From the NCBI RefSeq assembly GCF_000332135.1, contig NZ_KB235896.1:62001-126000 (forward strand): a stretch of 64,000 bases of DNA, read 5' to 3'. The DNA is from Anabaena sp. PCC 7108 (lineage in GTDB: Bacteria; Cyanobacteriota; Cyanobacteriia; Cyanobacteriales; Nostocaceae). The translations under genes were made by a program, and so were the position numbers. The notes under the pieces were generated by a model. The model worked only from the letters and a program-made list of their open reading frames with translations, was not told the origin of the DNA and did not search any database. Every line of letters starts with the position of its first letter. Positions within the stretch are counted from its first letter, which is position 1. Positions 41,672-51,296 of the stretch are shown piece by piece.

Positions 41672-44269
41672 ATGAGGGTATTGCTTCTAAAATCTATTTT
41701 ATTGTTTTTCCTCTCCTTACTGTTGACAATTGGCTTTACTCCTGTGATAGCTCAAATGCAACAACCACAGACCATTATTCAACAAGCTCGGATACTTTAT
41801 AATGGGGGCAAGTTTCTAGAAGTTTTACCTTTATTACAACAAGCTGCAACGGAATTTAAGATACAGAAAGACTTCTTAAATCAAAGCATTGTATTAAGTA
41901 ATCTCGCTGCAACCTTCGGACAATTAGGACAATGGGAACAAGCAGAAAAAAATATCAATTTTAGTCTTTCCCTGCTTCAATACCAAACTCCAACTGCTGA
42001 ACAACAGCATATACTTGCCCAAACTTTCGATATTCAAGGACAATTGCAACTAGAACGAGGTAAAATCCAAGATGCTTTAGATACTTGGATTCAGTCAGCT
42101 AAAATCTACAAACAACTAGGAGCAAAAGAGCGACTAATCCAAAGTCAAATTAACCAAAGTTTAGCTTTACAATCATTAGGATTGTATCCTAGAGCTTGCC
42201 AAACGCTATTATTATCTTTAAATTCAGAAACATCAAACTGTGAAGTTTCTGTTGCAAGATTAGCAAGTTGGAAAAGTCAAGTATTTTCTTTCCAGAATAT
42301 TCAATCTATAAACGCTTTAGGTCATGTTCTCCGAGTTTTAGGACAGTTGCATGAATCCCAACAAGTTTTAAATTTGGGTTTACAGGCGGCAGCAAAATTA
42401 AATCTTCTTCAAATCCAAGCAGAAGTTTATTTAAATATCGGTAATACAACCCGTGCTTTTGCTAATCAACCTGGTTTAAATAAACAACAAAAAAGCCAAT
42501 ATCAAGAAACTGCACTTTCGGCTTATGTTAATTCTGCTCAATTAGCAACTCTTCAAAATACTCAAATTCAAGCTTTATTAAATCGTCTTAGTTTATTGGT
42601 AGATTTGCAAAAATGGCAAGAAGCAAAAGCTTTATGGTTAACATTAAAACCGCAAATTAGCCAAATCTCTAATAATCAAATGGGAATTTATGCTCAAATT
42701 AATTTAGTTGAAAGTTTAATTAAATTAGCAATACATTTTTCTGAATCATTTATAGAAATTGAGCAAATATTAAACAGTGCTTATGGAAAAGCCCAAAATT
42801 TAGGAACTCCCCGCACACAAGCTTATATATTACTCACACAAGGTAGATTATCGGAACTGCAAAAACAATGGACAAAAGCCGAAAATTATACAACACAAGC
42901 TTTGAAGTTAGCGCCATCTTTTGAGTATCCTGATATTGCTTATCAATTATTATGGCAATTAGGACGGATTCAACAATTACAAAAAAATACTGAAGGGGCA
43001 ATTTCTCAATATACCCAATCTATTAAAATCCTGGGTTCTTTGCGCGGTGATTTGGTGACAGTTAACCCTGATGTCCAATTTTCTTTTCGGGAAAGTGTCG
43101 AACCAATTTATCGAGAGTTGGTGGGATTATTATTAAAAGAAGAATCTCCCAGTCAGGCTAAATTACAACAAGCCCGTCAAATAATTGAATCTTTGCAATT
43201 AGCAGAATTAGATAACTTTTTCCGTGATGCTTGTGCAGATGCTAAACCGAAACTAATTGATGAAATTGATCCCACTGCAGCTGTTATTTATCCAATCATT
43301 TTAAATGACAGACTAGAAGTTATTCTCTCTATTCCTAACAAACCCTTACGTAAATACACAACTAATCAACCCCAGGCGGAATTAAAAACTACGATTAAAC
43401 AAGCCCGAATTTCCCTGAGACGGACGGCTTTTCCACAAGAGCGATTACCTGTACTTCAAAAACTTTACAATTGGTTAATTCGTCCTGCTGAGGCTGATTT
43501 AACCGCCAATGGTATCAAAACTTTGGTATTTGTCCTTGATGGTGCTTTACAGAGTTTACCAATGACCACGCTTCATGATGGTCAACAATATCTCTTGGAA
43601 AAATATAACATTGCCCTGACTTCTGGACTCCAACTTCTCGAACCTAAACCTCTAACCCAAGTTAAACTCAAAGCCTTAATTGCAGCACTGACAGAAGCAC
43701 GTCAGGGTTTTCCCGCTTTACCAGAAGTGGCGACTGAAGTTCAGCAGATTTCATCGGAGATACCCACAAATACACTTTTAAATCAGCAGTTTATTGTTGA
43801 ATCTCTACAAAAGCAAATCAAAGCAGCATCTTTTCCTATCGTTCATTTAGCTACTCATGGTCAATTTAGCTCCAAAGCCGCAGACACCTTTATTTTAACT
43901 TGGGATAAGCGGCTAAATGTCAAAGAATTAGACCAATTATTGCGAGAATCCCGCAATGATGCCAAAAAACCATCCATTGAATTGTTAGTTCTCAGTGCCT
44001 GTGAAACTGCTGCTGGTGATGAACGGGCAGCTTTAGGCTTGGCAGGTATAGCAATTCGTTCGGGTGCTGGTAGTACTGTCGGTACTCTCTGGCAAGTTAA
44101 CGACGAATCTACATCTATTCTCATTAGCGAATTTTACAGGCAATTAGCTAAATCTAAAGTTAGTAAAGCTGAAGCCCTCCGCAATGCTCAACTATTGCTC
44201 TTAAAAAATCAAAAATTCCAGAATCCGTATTTTTGGTCTGCCTTTGTGTTGGTAGGAAATTGGCAATAA
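41672..44269 (+). CDS. CHAT-domain protein with tetratricopeptide repeats and signal peptide
   Basis: 865 residues. Signal peptide about 1-27 (LLLKSILLFFLSLLLTIGFT...VIAQ), then TPR helices from about 30 to 470, then a CHAT (caspase-like) peptidase domain about 580-865. The catalytic pair is visible: His in IVHLATHGQFSSKAADTFIL and Cys in LLVLSACETAAGDERAALGL; GSTVGTLWQVNDESTSILIS follows as usual. Exported to the periplasm or lumen. Heads a cluster with DUF928 and CHASE2-cyclase genes in the same direction. Substrate unknown. Confidence 0.92.
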   Translation: MRVLLLKSILLFFLSLLLTIGFTPVIAQMQQPQTIIQQARILYNGGKFLEVLPLLQQAATEFKIQKDFLNQSIVLSNLAATFGQLGQWEQAEKNINFSLSLLQYQTPTAEQQHILAQTFDIQGQLQLERGKIQDALDTWIQSAKIYKQLGAKERLIQSQINQSLALQSLGLYPRACQTLLLSLNSETSNCEVSVARLASWKSQVFSFQNIQSINALGHVLRVLGQLHESQQVLNLGLQAAAKLNLLQIQAEVYLNIGNTTRAFANQPGLNKQQKSQYQETALSAYVNSAQLATLQNTQIQALLNRLSLLVDLQKWQEAKALWLTLKPQISQISNNQMGIYAQINLVESLIKLAIHFSESFIEIEQILNSAYGKAQNLGTPRTQAYILLTQGRLSELQKQWTKAENYTTQALKLAPSFEYPDIAYQLLWQLGRIQQLQKNTEGAISQYTQSIKILGSLRGDLVTVNPDVQFSFRESVEPIYRELVGLLLKEESPSQAKLQQARQIIESLQLAELDNFFRDACADAKPKLIDEIDPTAAVIYPIILNDRLEVILSIPNKPLRKYTTNQPQAELKTTIKQARISLRRTAFPQERLPVLQKLYNWLIRPAEADLTANGIKTLVFVLDGALQSLPMTTLHDGQQYLLEKYNIALTSGLQLLEPKPLTQVKLKALIAALTEARQGFPALPEVATEVQQISSEIPTNTLLNQQFIVESLQKQIKAASFPIVHLATHGQFSSKAADTFILTWDKRLNVKELDQLLRESRNDAKKPSIELLVLSACETAAGDERAALGLAGIAIRSGAGSTVGTLWQVNDESTSILISEFYRQLAKSKVSKAEALRNAQLLLLKNQKFQNPYFWSAFVLVGNWQ

Positions 44270-44644
44270 GTATTATTAAAGGTATTGTAAATTTTAGATA
44301 TAGGGTATTTTATTTTCTACAGCTTTTCAGTATAATCACACTAGTACCACAAGACGGAATTAAAAGCTAAAAATAAAAAAAAAGCAGATTAGACAAGCTT
44401 TTCATGAATTTTTAATGGTTGGTTGACTTACACCGTAGTGTACTACTGATCTGGAAAACCAATATTAATCTCCGTAAACTCGAGCAAGATCATTCTGCGC
44501 TCATGCAAATCCTAGCGAATTGAGGCTTGATCAGTAAATACCGATAATATCCAGTTCTGGAGAAATACTTAGAAATTAGGAATCGCAACAGAAATACAGT
44601 CAATATTCGTTGTTTATATGATTAGTCAGTTTCACCCTTGAATT
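44270..44644. other. Spacer with a dispersed repeat (44353-44445)
   Basis: No gene. The stretch 44353-44445 (GACGGAATTAAAAGC ... AAAGCAGATTAGACAAGC ... TACACCGTAGTGTACTA) resembles 49467-49565 in the same orientation, including the ending TACAC-N-GT(A/T)GTGTA palindrome. Confidence 0.6.
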
Positions 44645-45364
44645 ATGAATATGCAAAAATTATCTCGTTCCCTATTATCTCTGCTCTTTACTGGACTGGT
44701 ATTACTGCCCTTAGCACCAGCCCAAGCTGTCACCTTTAAAGCTAAAGGTAGTCCCCAAAAAACTGGAGGGGGCGCAACCAGAGGAATTTGTCAGCAAGTT
44801 GAAAATTCATCTCCACAACCAATTTTGACGGCTTTAATTCCAGCCACCGAAAAAGAGTTAACAGTTGCGGCTTATCCCACTGTTTTGGTGAAAATATCTG
44901 AATCGGTGACTCGGAAGGCTGAATTGACTTTATGGGATGGTGAAGGCAACGGAATTTACCAAACTATCGTTGATTTGACAGCTACTCCGGGAATTACTAG
45001 CTTTAAAATTCCGAAAGCGGCTGGGGCTTTGGCTGTTGGTAAGCAGTATAAATGGAATCTGGCTTTGATTTGTGATCCAGAAGAACGACAACGGGATATT
45101 GTTTTGGAAGGAAGATTGGAACGTGTCGAACTCAGTTCTGCGCTCAATAGTAGTCTAGCAACTGCCAGCCCCTTGGAAAAAGCTCAACTCTATGCTCAAA
45201 ATGGACTGTGGTATGACACTGTAGCCACATTAGCTGATTTAAAGCGATCGCTTCCGCAAAATACCCAAATTGGCGCTGAATGGCACGAACTTCTTCAGTC
45301 TGTTGGCTTAACTGAACTTAGCCAAGTCCCTGTAGTTGATTGTTGTCAGCAGCCCCAAAATTAA
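44645..45364 (+). CDS. DUF928 family exported protein
   Basis: 239 residues. Signal peptide MNMQKLSRSLLSLLFTGLVL to APAQA (about residue 28). The mature part has the DUF928 pattern (GGATRGICQQ, LTALIPATEKELTVAAYPTV, KQYKWNLALICDPEERQRDI). Function unknown; in cyanobacteria DUF928 genes recur between CHAT-TPR and CHASE2-cyclase genes, exactly as here, 12 bp before the next start. Confidence 0.9.
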   Translation: MNMQKLSRSLLSLLFTGLVLLPLAPAQAVTFKAKGSPQKTGGGATRGICQQVENSSPQPILTALIPATEKELTVAAYPTVLVKISESVTRKAELTLWDGEGNGIYQTIVDLTATPGITSFKIPKAAGALAVGKQYKWNLALICDPEERQRDIVLEGRLERVELSSALNSSLATASPLEKAQLYAQNGLWYDTVATLADLKRSLPQNTQIGAEWHELLQSVGLTELSQVPVVDCCQQPQN

Positions 45365-45376
45365 AACTCCGCTGAT

Positions 45377-47311
45377 GTGATTAAACTCAAACCGTTCCTC
45401 AATAGCTGGCGAGCAGTATTGGTAGTAACTCCATCAGTAGCGGGTTGCATCATTATCATGCGTGTTCTGGGGTTGTTTCAGATGATAGATTGGACAGCAC
45501 TTGACCAATTTTTTCAACTGCGTTCCCCAGAACCTCCAGACTCCCGGATTGTGGTAGTTACTATTGATGAAGCGACGATTAGAGAAGTTGGGCAATGGCC
45601 AATTCCTGATGCTGTACTGGCAAAAATGTTAGATAAAATCCGCCAACAAAAACCCCTAGCTATTGGTTTGGATTTATATCGAGATTTACCTGTACAACCT
45701 GGTCATGAACAACTAATTCAAATCCTCAAATCTACACCCAATCTAATTGGGGTAAAAAAAGTTGTGGGAGATGGATATGGACCGGAAGTAAATCCCCATC
45801 CAATCTTAAGTGAACGAGATCAAATAGCTGCTTCCGATTTGTTATTAGATGCTGATGGTAAAGTCCGTCGGGGTCTAATTTCTTTGGAAACTAAATCGGG
45901 TGAAGAAGTTTTAGGTTTGGCAGCAAAACTATCTTTAATGTATTTAAAAAATAAAGGAATTGATTTAAAAGAAATAGATGCAGAAAAACGTCATTATCAA
46001 CTAGGAAAAGCTATTTTTATTCCTTTTGAAAAAAATGATGGTGGTTATATTCGCAGCGATGATCGAGGCTATCAGATTTTACTAAATTTTCGAGGCACAC
46101 AAGACCACTTTCAAAAATATTCAATTATGCAGGTGGTGAATGATGATGTCCCTGCAAATTGGGGACGAGATCGGATTATTTTAATTGGTGCAACTGCGGA
46201 AAGTTTGCATGATGATTTTTTCACTCCTTACAGTACTTCTTTTAGTGCTTTTCCAGAAAGAATGCCTGGGGTGATTATTCATGCTAATTTAGCTAGTCAA
46301 ATTTTGAGTGCTGCATTAGAAGGCAGACCAATGATGCGCGGTAGTCCTGAAGCAATACAATGGCTATGGATTATTTTATGGTCTTTTGTTGGTGCTATTC
46401 TCGGCTGGACATTGCGGTCTAAAAAATTTATTTATAAAAATATCTCTTACAGAGAAACGGTATTAAGTTTAATAATGGCTGCAAGTAGTTTGATTTTAGG
46501 TTCTTACCTGGTTTTTCTCCAAGGTTGGTGGATTCCTTTTGTCCCATCACTGCTTGGTTTAGGGGGATCTGCGATCGCAATTGCTATTTATACTACCCGT
46601 TTAGAACGTCAAGACCGATACACTCTTATGGCCTTGTTCAAACAGCAGGTAACATCTCAAGTTGCCGATCAAATCTGGACATCTCGCCACAATTTGCTGC
46701 AAAAAGGGTCAGTTATTGGGCGAGAAATGACAGCAAGCGTACTGTTTTCAGATTTAGAGGGTTTTACCTCTATTGCCACCACCATGACTCCTACGGCGCT
46801 TATGTCTTGGCTGAATGAATATATGCAAGCAATGGCTGATATTGTCCTGGAATATAACGGGATGGTGAATAAATTTATTGGTGATGCAGTAATGGCGCTG
46901 TTTGGTGTGCCAATTGAACGCACAAACTTGGTAGAAATCGCCATTGATGCTGAAAATGCAGTTGGTTGTGCTTTAGCAATGGCCGATAAATTGCGATCGC
47001 TAAATCAACAATGGCAGTTATCAGGTAATCCCACCGTTGCTATTCGCATTGGGATTGCCACAGGAACAGTAGTTACAGGTATGCTAGGTAACACCCACCG
47101 AGCCGAATATACAGCCCTAGGAGACACGGTAAATGTCGCATCTAGATTAGAAAGTTATGATAAATCTTTGAATTGTGGACTTTGCCGAATTTTGATTAAT
47201 GAAGAAACTTATCAACATATTAAAGATAAGTTTCCTACCAAATTTATCGGCAGCATTCGGTTAAAAGGACGAGATGAATTAACTCAAATCTACCAAGTTT
47301 TAGTATCTTAA
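45377..47311 (+). CDS. CHASE2-domain adenylate cyclase
   Basis: 644 residues from GTG 45377. N-terminal membrane segment (about 15-34), extracytoplasmic CHASE2 domain (about 40-320, DQFFQLRSPEPPDSRIVVVT), membrane segments (about 335-410), then a class III cyclase domain about 450-644. Both metal aspartates (FSDLEGFTS and KFIGDAVMALFG), the lysine that selects ATP (NKFIGD) and the NVASRLE arginine region are present, so cAMP is the expected product. An outside signal, perhaps linked to the exported CHAT and DUF928 proteins, would set cAMP. The end overlaps the convergent Rieske gene by 4 bases. Confidence 0.93.
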   Translation: MIKLKPFLNSWRAVLVVTPSVAGCIIIMRVLGLFQMIDWTALDQFFQLRSPEPPDSRIVVVTIDEATIREVGQWPIPDAVLAKMLDKIRQQKPLAIGLDLYRDLPVQPGHEQLIQILKSTPNLIGVKKVVGDGYGPEVNPHPILSERDQIAASDLLLDADGKVRRGLISLETKSGEEVLGLAAKLSLMYLKNKGIDLKEIDAEKRHYQLGKAIFIPFEKNDGGYIRSDDRGYQILLNFRGTQDHFQKYSIMQVVNDDVPANWGRDRIILIGATAESLHDDFFTPYSTSFSAFPERMPGVIIHANLASQILSAALEGRPMMRGSPEAIQWLWIILWSFVGAILGWTLRSKKFIYKNISYRETVLSLIMAASSLILGSYLVFLQGWWIPFVPSLLGLGGSAIAIAIYTTRLERQDRYTLMALFKQQVTSQVADQIWTSRHNLLQKGSVIGREMTASVLFSDLEGFTSIATTMTPTALMSWLNEYMQAMADIVLEYNGMVNKFIGDAVMALFGVPIERTNLVEIAIDAENAVGCALAMADKLRSLNQQWQLSGNPTVAIRIGIATGTVVTGMLGNTHRAEYTALGDTVNVASRLESYDKSLNCGLCRILINEETYQHIKDKFPTKFIGSIRLKGRDELTQIYQVLVS

Positions 47312-47748
47312 GCCGTCTTGACAAACACAGAACCAGCTTCAATCTTCGCTAGGTAAGTTTTCAGCGGTTTTTTAGCTGGCCTCTTTTGTGCTTTACCATC
47401 ACGAGCAAATTCTGCACTATGACAGGGACAAACAAATGTATTTTGTTTTGCTTCCCATGCAACTGTACAACCTTCATGAGTACAGGTAGGATTAACTGCA
47501 ATCAAGTCTTTGGACGCTTTCGATGTTCCCACTACTAACACTGCCCCAATGGGTGAATTTTCCGCCAATAATTGCCCATTTTTATCTAATTGTGCCACAG
47601 TACCCACTTTTTGCCAGCCCTTAGTAGCTTCATTAGATCCAGAAGTAGCAGATGTGCTGGTTTCGGGAGAACAAGCAGCAAGGGCGACAGGTAGAGAACT
47701 AGCTAAACAACCTAAACCCACCCAGTTTATAAACTCACGACGTTTCAT
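47308..47748 (-). CDS. Rieske 2Fe-2S protein with Tat-type signal
   Basis: 146 residues. Twin-arginine-like start MKRREFINWVGLGCLASSLP and a lipobox-like LAAC at about 23-26. The Rieske domain has both cluster motifs: CTHEGC (about 89-94) and CPCHSAEF (about 107-114). Too short for a PetC protein (no separate transmembrane anchor), so probably a soluble or lipid-anchored electron carrier exported after folding. Partner unknown. Confidence 0.9.
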   Translation of the reverse strand: MKRREFINWVGLGCLASSLPVALAACSPETSTSATSGSNEATKGWQKVGTVAQLDKNGQLLAENSPIGAVLVVGTSKASKDLIAVNPTCTHEGCTVAWEAKQNTFVCPCHSAEFARDGKAQKRPAKKPLKTYLAKIEAGSVFVKTA

Positions 47749-47792
47749 TAGTTGCTTTTAGTTAATGTGTTATTTTTCACCAACCTATATAT

Positions 47793-48078
47793 TATTACTT
47801 GTCCCGGTGTGAGAATTTCTCTTGTTTTTATTCCCACTATTTTATTCACTTCTTCTACCAATTCCATCTCGTCTATTATTCCCGCTACTATTCCTAAATG
47901 GTCTATATTTAGGATTGGCATGGCAACTTGAGACTCTTTCATGTTTTTTCTCTTTCTCTATTTCGCACTTATTATTTTACAATGAATAGCCTGAAATGAT
48001 TACCAGCTAACCATTTCAGGCTTTATATTTTTACAATTCCTAATTATTTAATCTGCTTCAATATCTGCGGAATGTGGG
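47793..48078 (-). mobile_element. Remnant of an IS1634-family element (5' end only)
   Basis: An outer end TGCGGAATGTGGG (48066-48078) and the first 50 codons of a DUF4277-type transposase (from ATG 47942: MKESQVAMPILNIDHLGIVA, then GIIDEMELVEEVNKIVGIKT) are left. After GQVI the sequence leaves the family and stops at 47748. Diverged from the intact element at 10374, so a different member. Confidence 0.78.
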
Positions 48079-48085
48079 TTATATA

Positions 48086-48162
48086 ATGTCCGGCATATCC
48101 ATAATAAAAAAATTTTCCGCATCCTGATATGAACGCTAATTATGGGTATTTCACCGGACATG
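48086..48162. repeat. Long imperfect inverted repeat downstream of mtnP
   Basis: TGTCCGGCATATCCATAAT on one side and ATTATGGGTATTTCACCGGA on the other pair with few mismatches. It lies directly after the mtnP stop and may act as its terminator or be a small palindromic element. Confidence 0.55.
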
Positions 48163-48168
48163 ATATGA

Positions 48169-49041
48169 CTACAAATACTTCTCCAATAACAAACCTAACT
48201 TCTCCTTAGTCGCTGCTGGTGCTTTATCTAAATTCGTCAAAATCGCATACTTTAACGCCAAATGTGCATCACTAGCAGGTGGATTCTCAGTTAAACGCTT
48301 CACAGTCTCTTGAATTACCTTTTGAGCATTTACAGCATTTTTATGTAAATTAGCAATTACCATTTCCACCGTCACACTATCATGATCTGGATGCCAACAA
48401 TCATAATCAGTCACCAGTGCTAAAGTTGCATAAGCGATTTCTGCTTCTCTGGCTAACTTGGCTTCTGGTAAATTTGTCATCCCAATTACCGTTGCTCCCC
48501 AACTACGATAAAGATTCGATTCCGCCTTGGTCGAAAATGCCGGTCCTTCCATGCACACGTAAGTACCACCACGGTGTAGACTCACATCTGGTAAATTTAA
48601 AGAAGCTATCGCATCAGCCACCACACTAGCCAAATTTTGGCAAATCGGCTCACCAAATGTGATATGTGCCACAATTCCTTCACCAAAAAACGTAGAAATT
48701 CGATTTTTTGTCCTGTCAATAAACTGATCTGGTACTACCATATCTAGTGGTTTAGCTTCTTCCTTCAAAGAACCAACTGCACTGGCTGAAATTAAGTACT
48801 TCACACCCAATTGCTTCATGGCATAAATATTGGCACGAAATGGTAACTCGGAAGGTGAAAGCGTATGATTACGACCATGACGAGCTAAAAAAGCAACTCT
48901 AGTTTTTCCTAACGTACCTAAAATAAAAGCGTCTGATGGTGAACCAAAGGGAGTCTGTATCTCTAATTCTTCCACATCTTCAAGTGACTCCATCTTGTAT
49001 AAACCACTACCACCTATAATGCCTATTTGTGCTATTGTCAT
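48169..49041 (-). CDS. mtnP: S-methyl-5'-thioadenosine phosphorylase
   Basis: 290 residues, [20 protein letters not shown], with the phosphate-binding IGGSGLY and [20 protein letters not shown], and the substrate-site segment [20 protein letters not shown]. Cleaves methylthioadenosine to adenine and methylthioribose-1-phosphate in methionine salvage. Monocistronic. Confidence 0.95.
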   Translation of the reverse strand: MTIAQIGIIGGSGLYKMESLEDVEELEIQTPFGSPSDAFILGTLGKTRVAFLARHGRNHTLSPSELPFRANIYAMKQLGVKYLISASAVGSLKEEAKPLDMVVPDQFIDRTKNRISTFFGEGIVAHITFGEPICQNLASVVADAIASLNLPDVSLHRGGTYVCMEGPAFSTKAESNLYRSWGATVIGMTNLPEAKLAREAEIAYATLALVTDYDCWHPDHDSVTVEMVIANLHKNAVNAQKVIQETVKRLTENPPASDAHLALKYAILTNLDKAPAATKEKLGLLLEKYL

Positions 49042-49214
49042 ATTCTTAGGTTTATTATTTCTTAAAGTGCTAAGTTATTCTACCGAAAACTTGAATAGTA
49101 CAAAGCTACGAATTAGTAATTAGCTAATTTTTTTTGTTTAAGTAAAGCTACCAATGGCAAGTTAGTCAAATTTTGTTATTGTGCAATTAATAAGTATGAA
49201 AATTATATAAAACA

Positions 49215-49430
49215 ATGGTGAAAAATATGCAACTTACAGATAATTCACGCCAAACCAACTTAGAAGCAATTTTGGAACGCATATTTAGTAATCGCAGAAT
49301 TACACGCCAAGACCAATATACAATGATGTCTAACCTTTTACATCAGGAAGGTTTAAGCGAACATAATTTAAACCAAATTAATAAGGTATTTGATGCCTTA
49401 AAAAGAGGACTGATTAAAGTAGTAGATTAA
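49215..49430 (+). CDS. Small conserved hypothetical protein
   Basis: 71 residues, MVKNMQLTDNSRQTNLEAIL, helical throughout (ITRQDQYTMMSNLLHQEGLS and a final LKRGLIKVVD). Looks like a cyanobacterial conserved small protein; function unknown. A second start at MQLT (49227) is possible. Confidence 0.65.
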   Translation: MVKNMQLTDNSRQTNLEAILERIFSNRRITRQDQYTMMSNLLHQEGLSEHNLNQINKVFDALKRGLIKVVD

Positions 49431-49466
49431 GAGAATGAATGCACAAGTCTCAATTCATACTACCTG

Positions 49467-49565
49467 AGGCGGAATTTAAGATTTAAAATTTAAAATTTAA
49501 AAAGCAGATTACACCAACTTTTCAGGAATTTTTCATGGTTGCTTGATTTACACTGTTGTGTATTA
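49467..49565 (+). repeat. Second copy of the 44353-44445 repeat
   Basis: Same order of motifs as at 44353, with a run of AATTTAAAATTTAAA units in the middle and the ending TACACTGTTGTGTA palindrome. Confidence 0.6.
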
Positions 49566-49688
49566 GAAGTCCTGCACCTCTCCTTGTTGTTGCGTCTGTC
49601 CATTTGTGTCAACTTTCCCCAATTCCCTGTACCCAAAATCTCTTAACTTTCGCTAAATTAGAAAAAGGTACACTTAAAGGAATTTTCA

Positions 49689-50384
49689 ATGACAGCACAA
49701 CTGTTACTGGTAGATGATGAACCAGGATTGCGGGAAGCCGTGAAAGAGTATTTACAAGAAAGCGGTTTCAGTGTTCAAACTGCCAGTAACGCCCGTGAAG
49801 GTTGGGACTTGATGCAGCAAAATACACCTGATTTAGTAATTTCTGATATCATGATGCCCCAAGTGGATGGTTATCAGTTTCTCAAACAACTGCGAGATGA
49901 CCCCCGCTTTCAAGCAATGCCTGTAGTATTTTTAACTGCTAAAGGCATGACAGGCGATCGCATTCAAGGCTACCAAGCTGGTGTTGACGCTTATCTACCC
50001 AAACCCTTCGATCCTGATGAATTAGTGGCAATTATCGAAAACTTGCTGGCTCGTCGCTCTGCTCAAGCACCAGCTATAAGTGAAGATGGAGAAAACATGG
50101 ATATTGCCAAATTAGCCCTGGAAATTTCCAAAATTAAAGATTTGTTAAGTCCCAGAACAGCAATTTCTTACTCCCCACCTCCTTTCAAAATTGATTTAAC
50201 TCCCAGAGAGCAAAGCGTCTTAAACCTAGTTGCAGAAGGATTGATGAATAAAGAAATTGCTCGACGCTTAGAAACTAGCGTTCGTAATGTTGAAAAATAT
50301 GTCAGCCGTTTGTTTAGTAAAACTGGCACTAATAGCCGTACAGAGTTAGTTCGTTTTGCTTTAGAACATGGATTGGCTAATTAA
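49689..50384 (+). CDS. LuxR-type response regulator (Ycf29-like)
   Basis: 231 residues. Receiver domain (LLLVDDEPGLREAVKEYLQE; phospho-accepting Asp in LVISDIMMPQVDGY, about residue 54; Thr in FLTAKG; Lys in LPKPFDP), a linker, then a LuxR helix-turn-helix (LTPREQSVLNLVAEGLMNKE, IARRLETSVRNVEKYVSRLF). The layout matches the Ycf29 regulators of cyanobacteria and red-algal plastids. No kinase next to it. Confidence 0.88.
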   Translation: MTAQLLLVDDEPGLREAVKEYLQESGFSVQTASNAREGWDLMQQNTPDLVISDIMMPQVDGYQFLKQLRDDPRFQAMPVVFLTAKGMTGDRIQGYQAGVDAYLPKPFDPDELVAIIENLLARRSAQAPAISEDGENMDIAKLALEISKIKDLLSPRTAISYSPPPFKIDLTPREQSVLNLVAEGLMNKEIARRLETSVRNVEKYVSRLFSKTGTNSRTELVRFALEHGLAN

Positions 50385-51014
50385 ACTTTTTTGAAGACAT
50401 AGCAGATGATAGAGGATAGTCTGAAAAGTCTTTTCGTATCTGGGTTTTATAACCCTCTTTCATCTCTATGGCATGAATCAACGAATTTTCAAGGTTACAG
50501 CCTGGGAAAAATTGAGGTTTAATTCCATTTTGACAAAAAAGGGTTGGTAGCTAGTTACTCTTTTCTTAACTAAGACTAACAAATACTTACATTATGGATA
50601 TTTGCCATAACCCGAAAAATTTTGTGTTTGGCATTCAGCTTTGGTCAAAAAGTTTGTAGGATACACCCTGGTAAGTTTGCTAACAAAAAATAATATGTGG
50701 GTTCTTATCCTTGAAGCGGAACCCTGCTCATGTTGAAATTTATCTGAAAATAAATTTTCAACTACCCTAGTCTAAATTGGTAGTAAGGGATGACTGCTTT
50801 GATTAGACAGCCAAGTATGTTGGTAGTGCACAGGATCAAGGTTGATTCAGATACTTGCTTGAACTTCCCTTAGTTGATCTTCTCACTTGTATCTGTAGAG
50901 TCTGATTATACAAGCCGACAAATAATGATAGCAAATAAGTAAGGGAAAAAGTAAATAAATTTACTATTTGATACCCGAAGCCGAATTTGCTACTTCTTAA
51001 AAGTACACCTTTCG
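50385..51014. other. Non-coding spacer
   Basis: About 630 bp with no gene, RNA or repeat that I can support on either strand. Confidence 0.5.
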
Positions 51015-51296
51015 TTATTGGCTATTATCAGCAAAGTTCCGTAAGCGCATCAGTTGCCGTCTCATTTGCGGTGAGGCTTTGAACTCAGAAACCTCCTGAG
51101 CTTTTACAGACGCTTGTAGTGTCTCCAAAAAGTCATCAGATCCCTCAGTTAGTGCATCTAATAACACCTGCAAAAGTTGTTCACGATCTCCCAATAGACT
51201 CTTTTCTTCAATCAACCTGAATTTGAGATGAATTTCGCATTCATAAACACCTACTTCGAGATTATTTATTTGGCGTGGTAATGCTTTGGAGTTCAT
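51015..51296 (-). CDS. Npun_R1517-family heterocyst differentiation regulator
   Basis: 93 residues, MNSKALPRQINNLEVGVYEC, then EIHLKFRLIEEKSLLGDREQ and a helical C-terminal part with SPQMRRQLMRLRNFADNSQ. Nearly identical in filamentous cyanobacteria; the Anabaena member is known to affect heterocyst formation. Its presence supports a heterocyst-forming host. Long non-coding stretches on both sides suggest complex regulation. Confidence 0.85.
   Translation of the reverse strand: MNSKALPRQINNLEVGVYECEIHLKFRLIEEKSLLGDREQLLQVLLDALTEGSDDFLETLQASVKAQEVSEFKASPQMRRQLMRLRNFADNSQ

Noticed and set aside
48086-48162. Small RNA gene after mtnP
   Set aside because: Only an imperfect hairpin is visible, without a promoter or T-run; kept as an inverted repeat.
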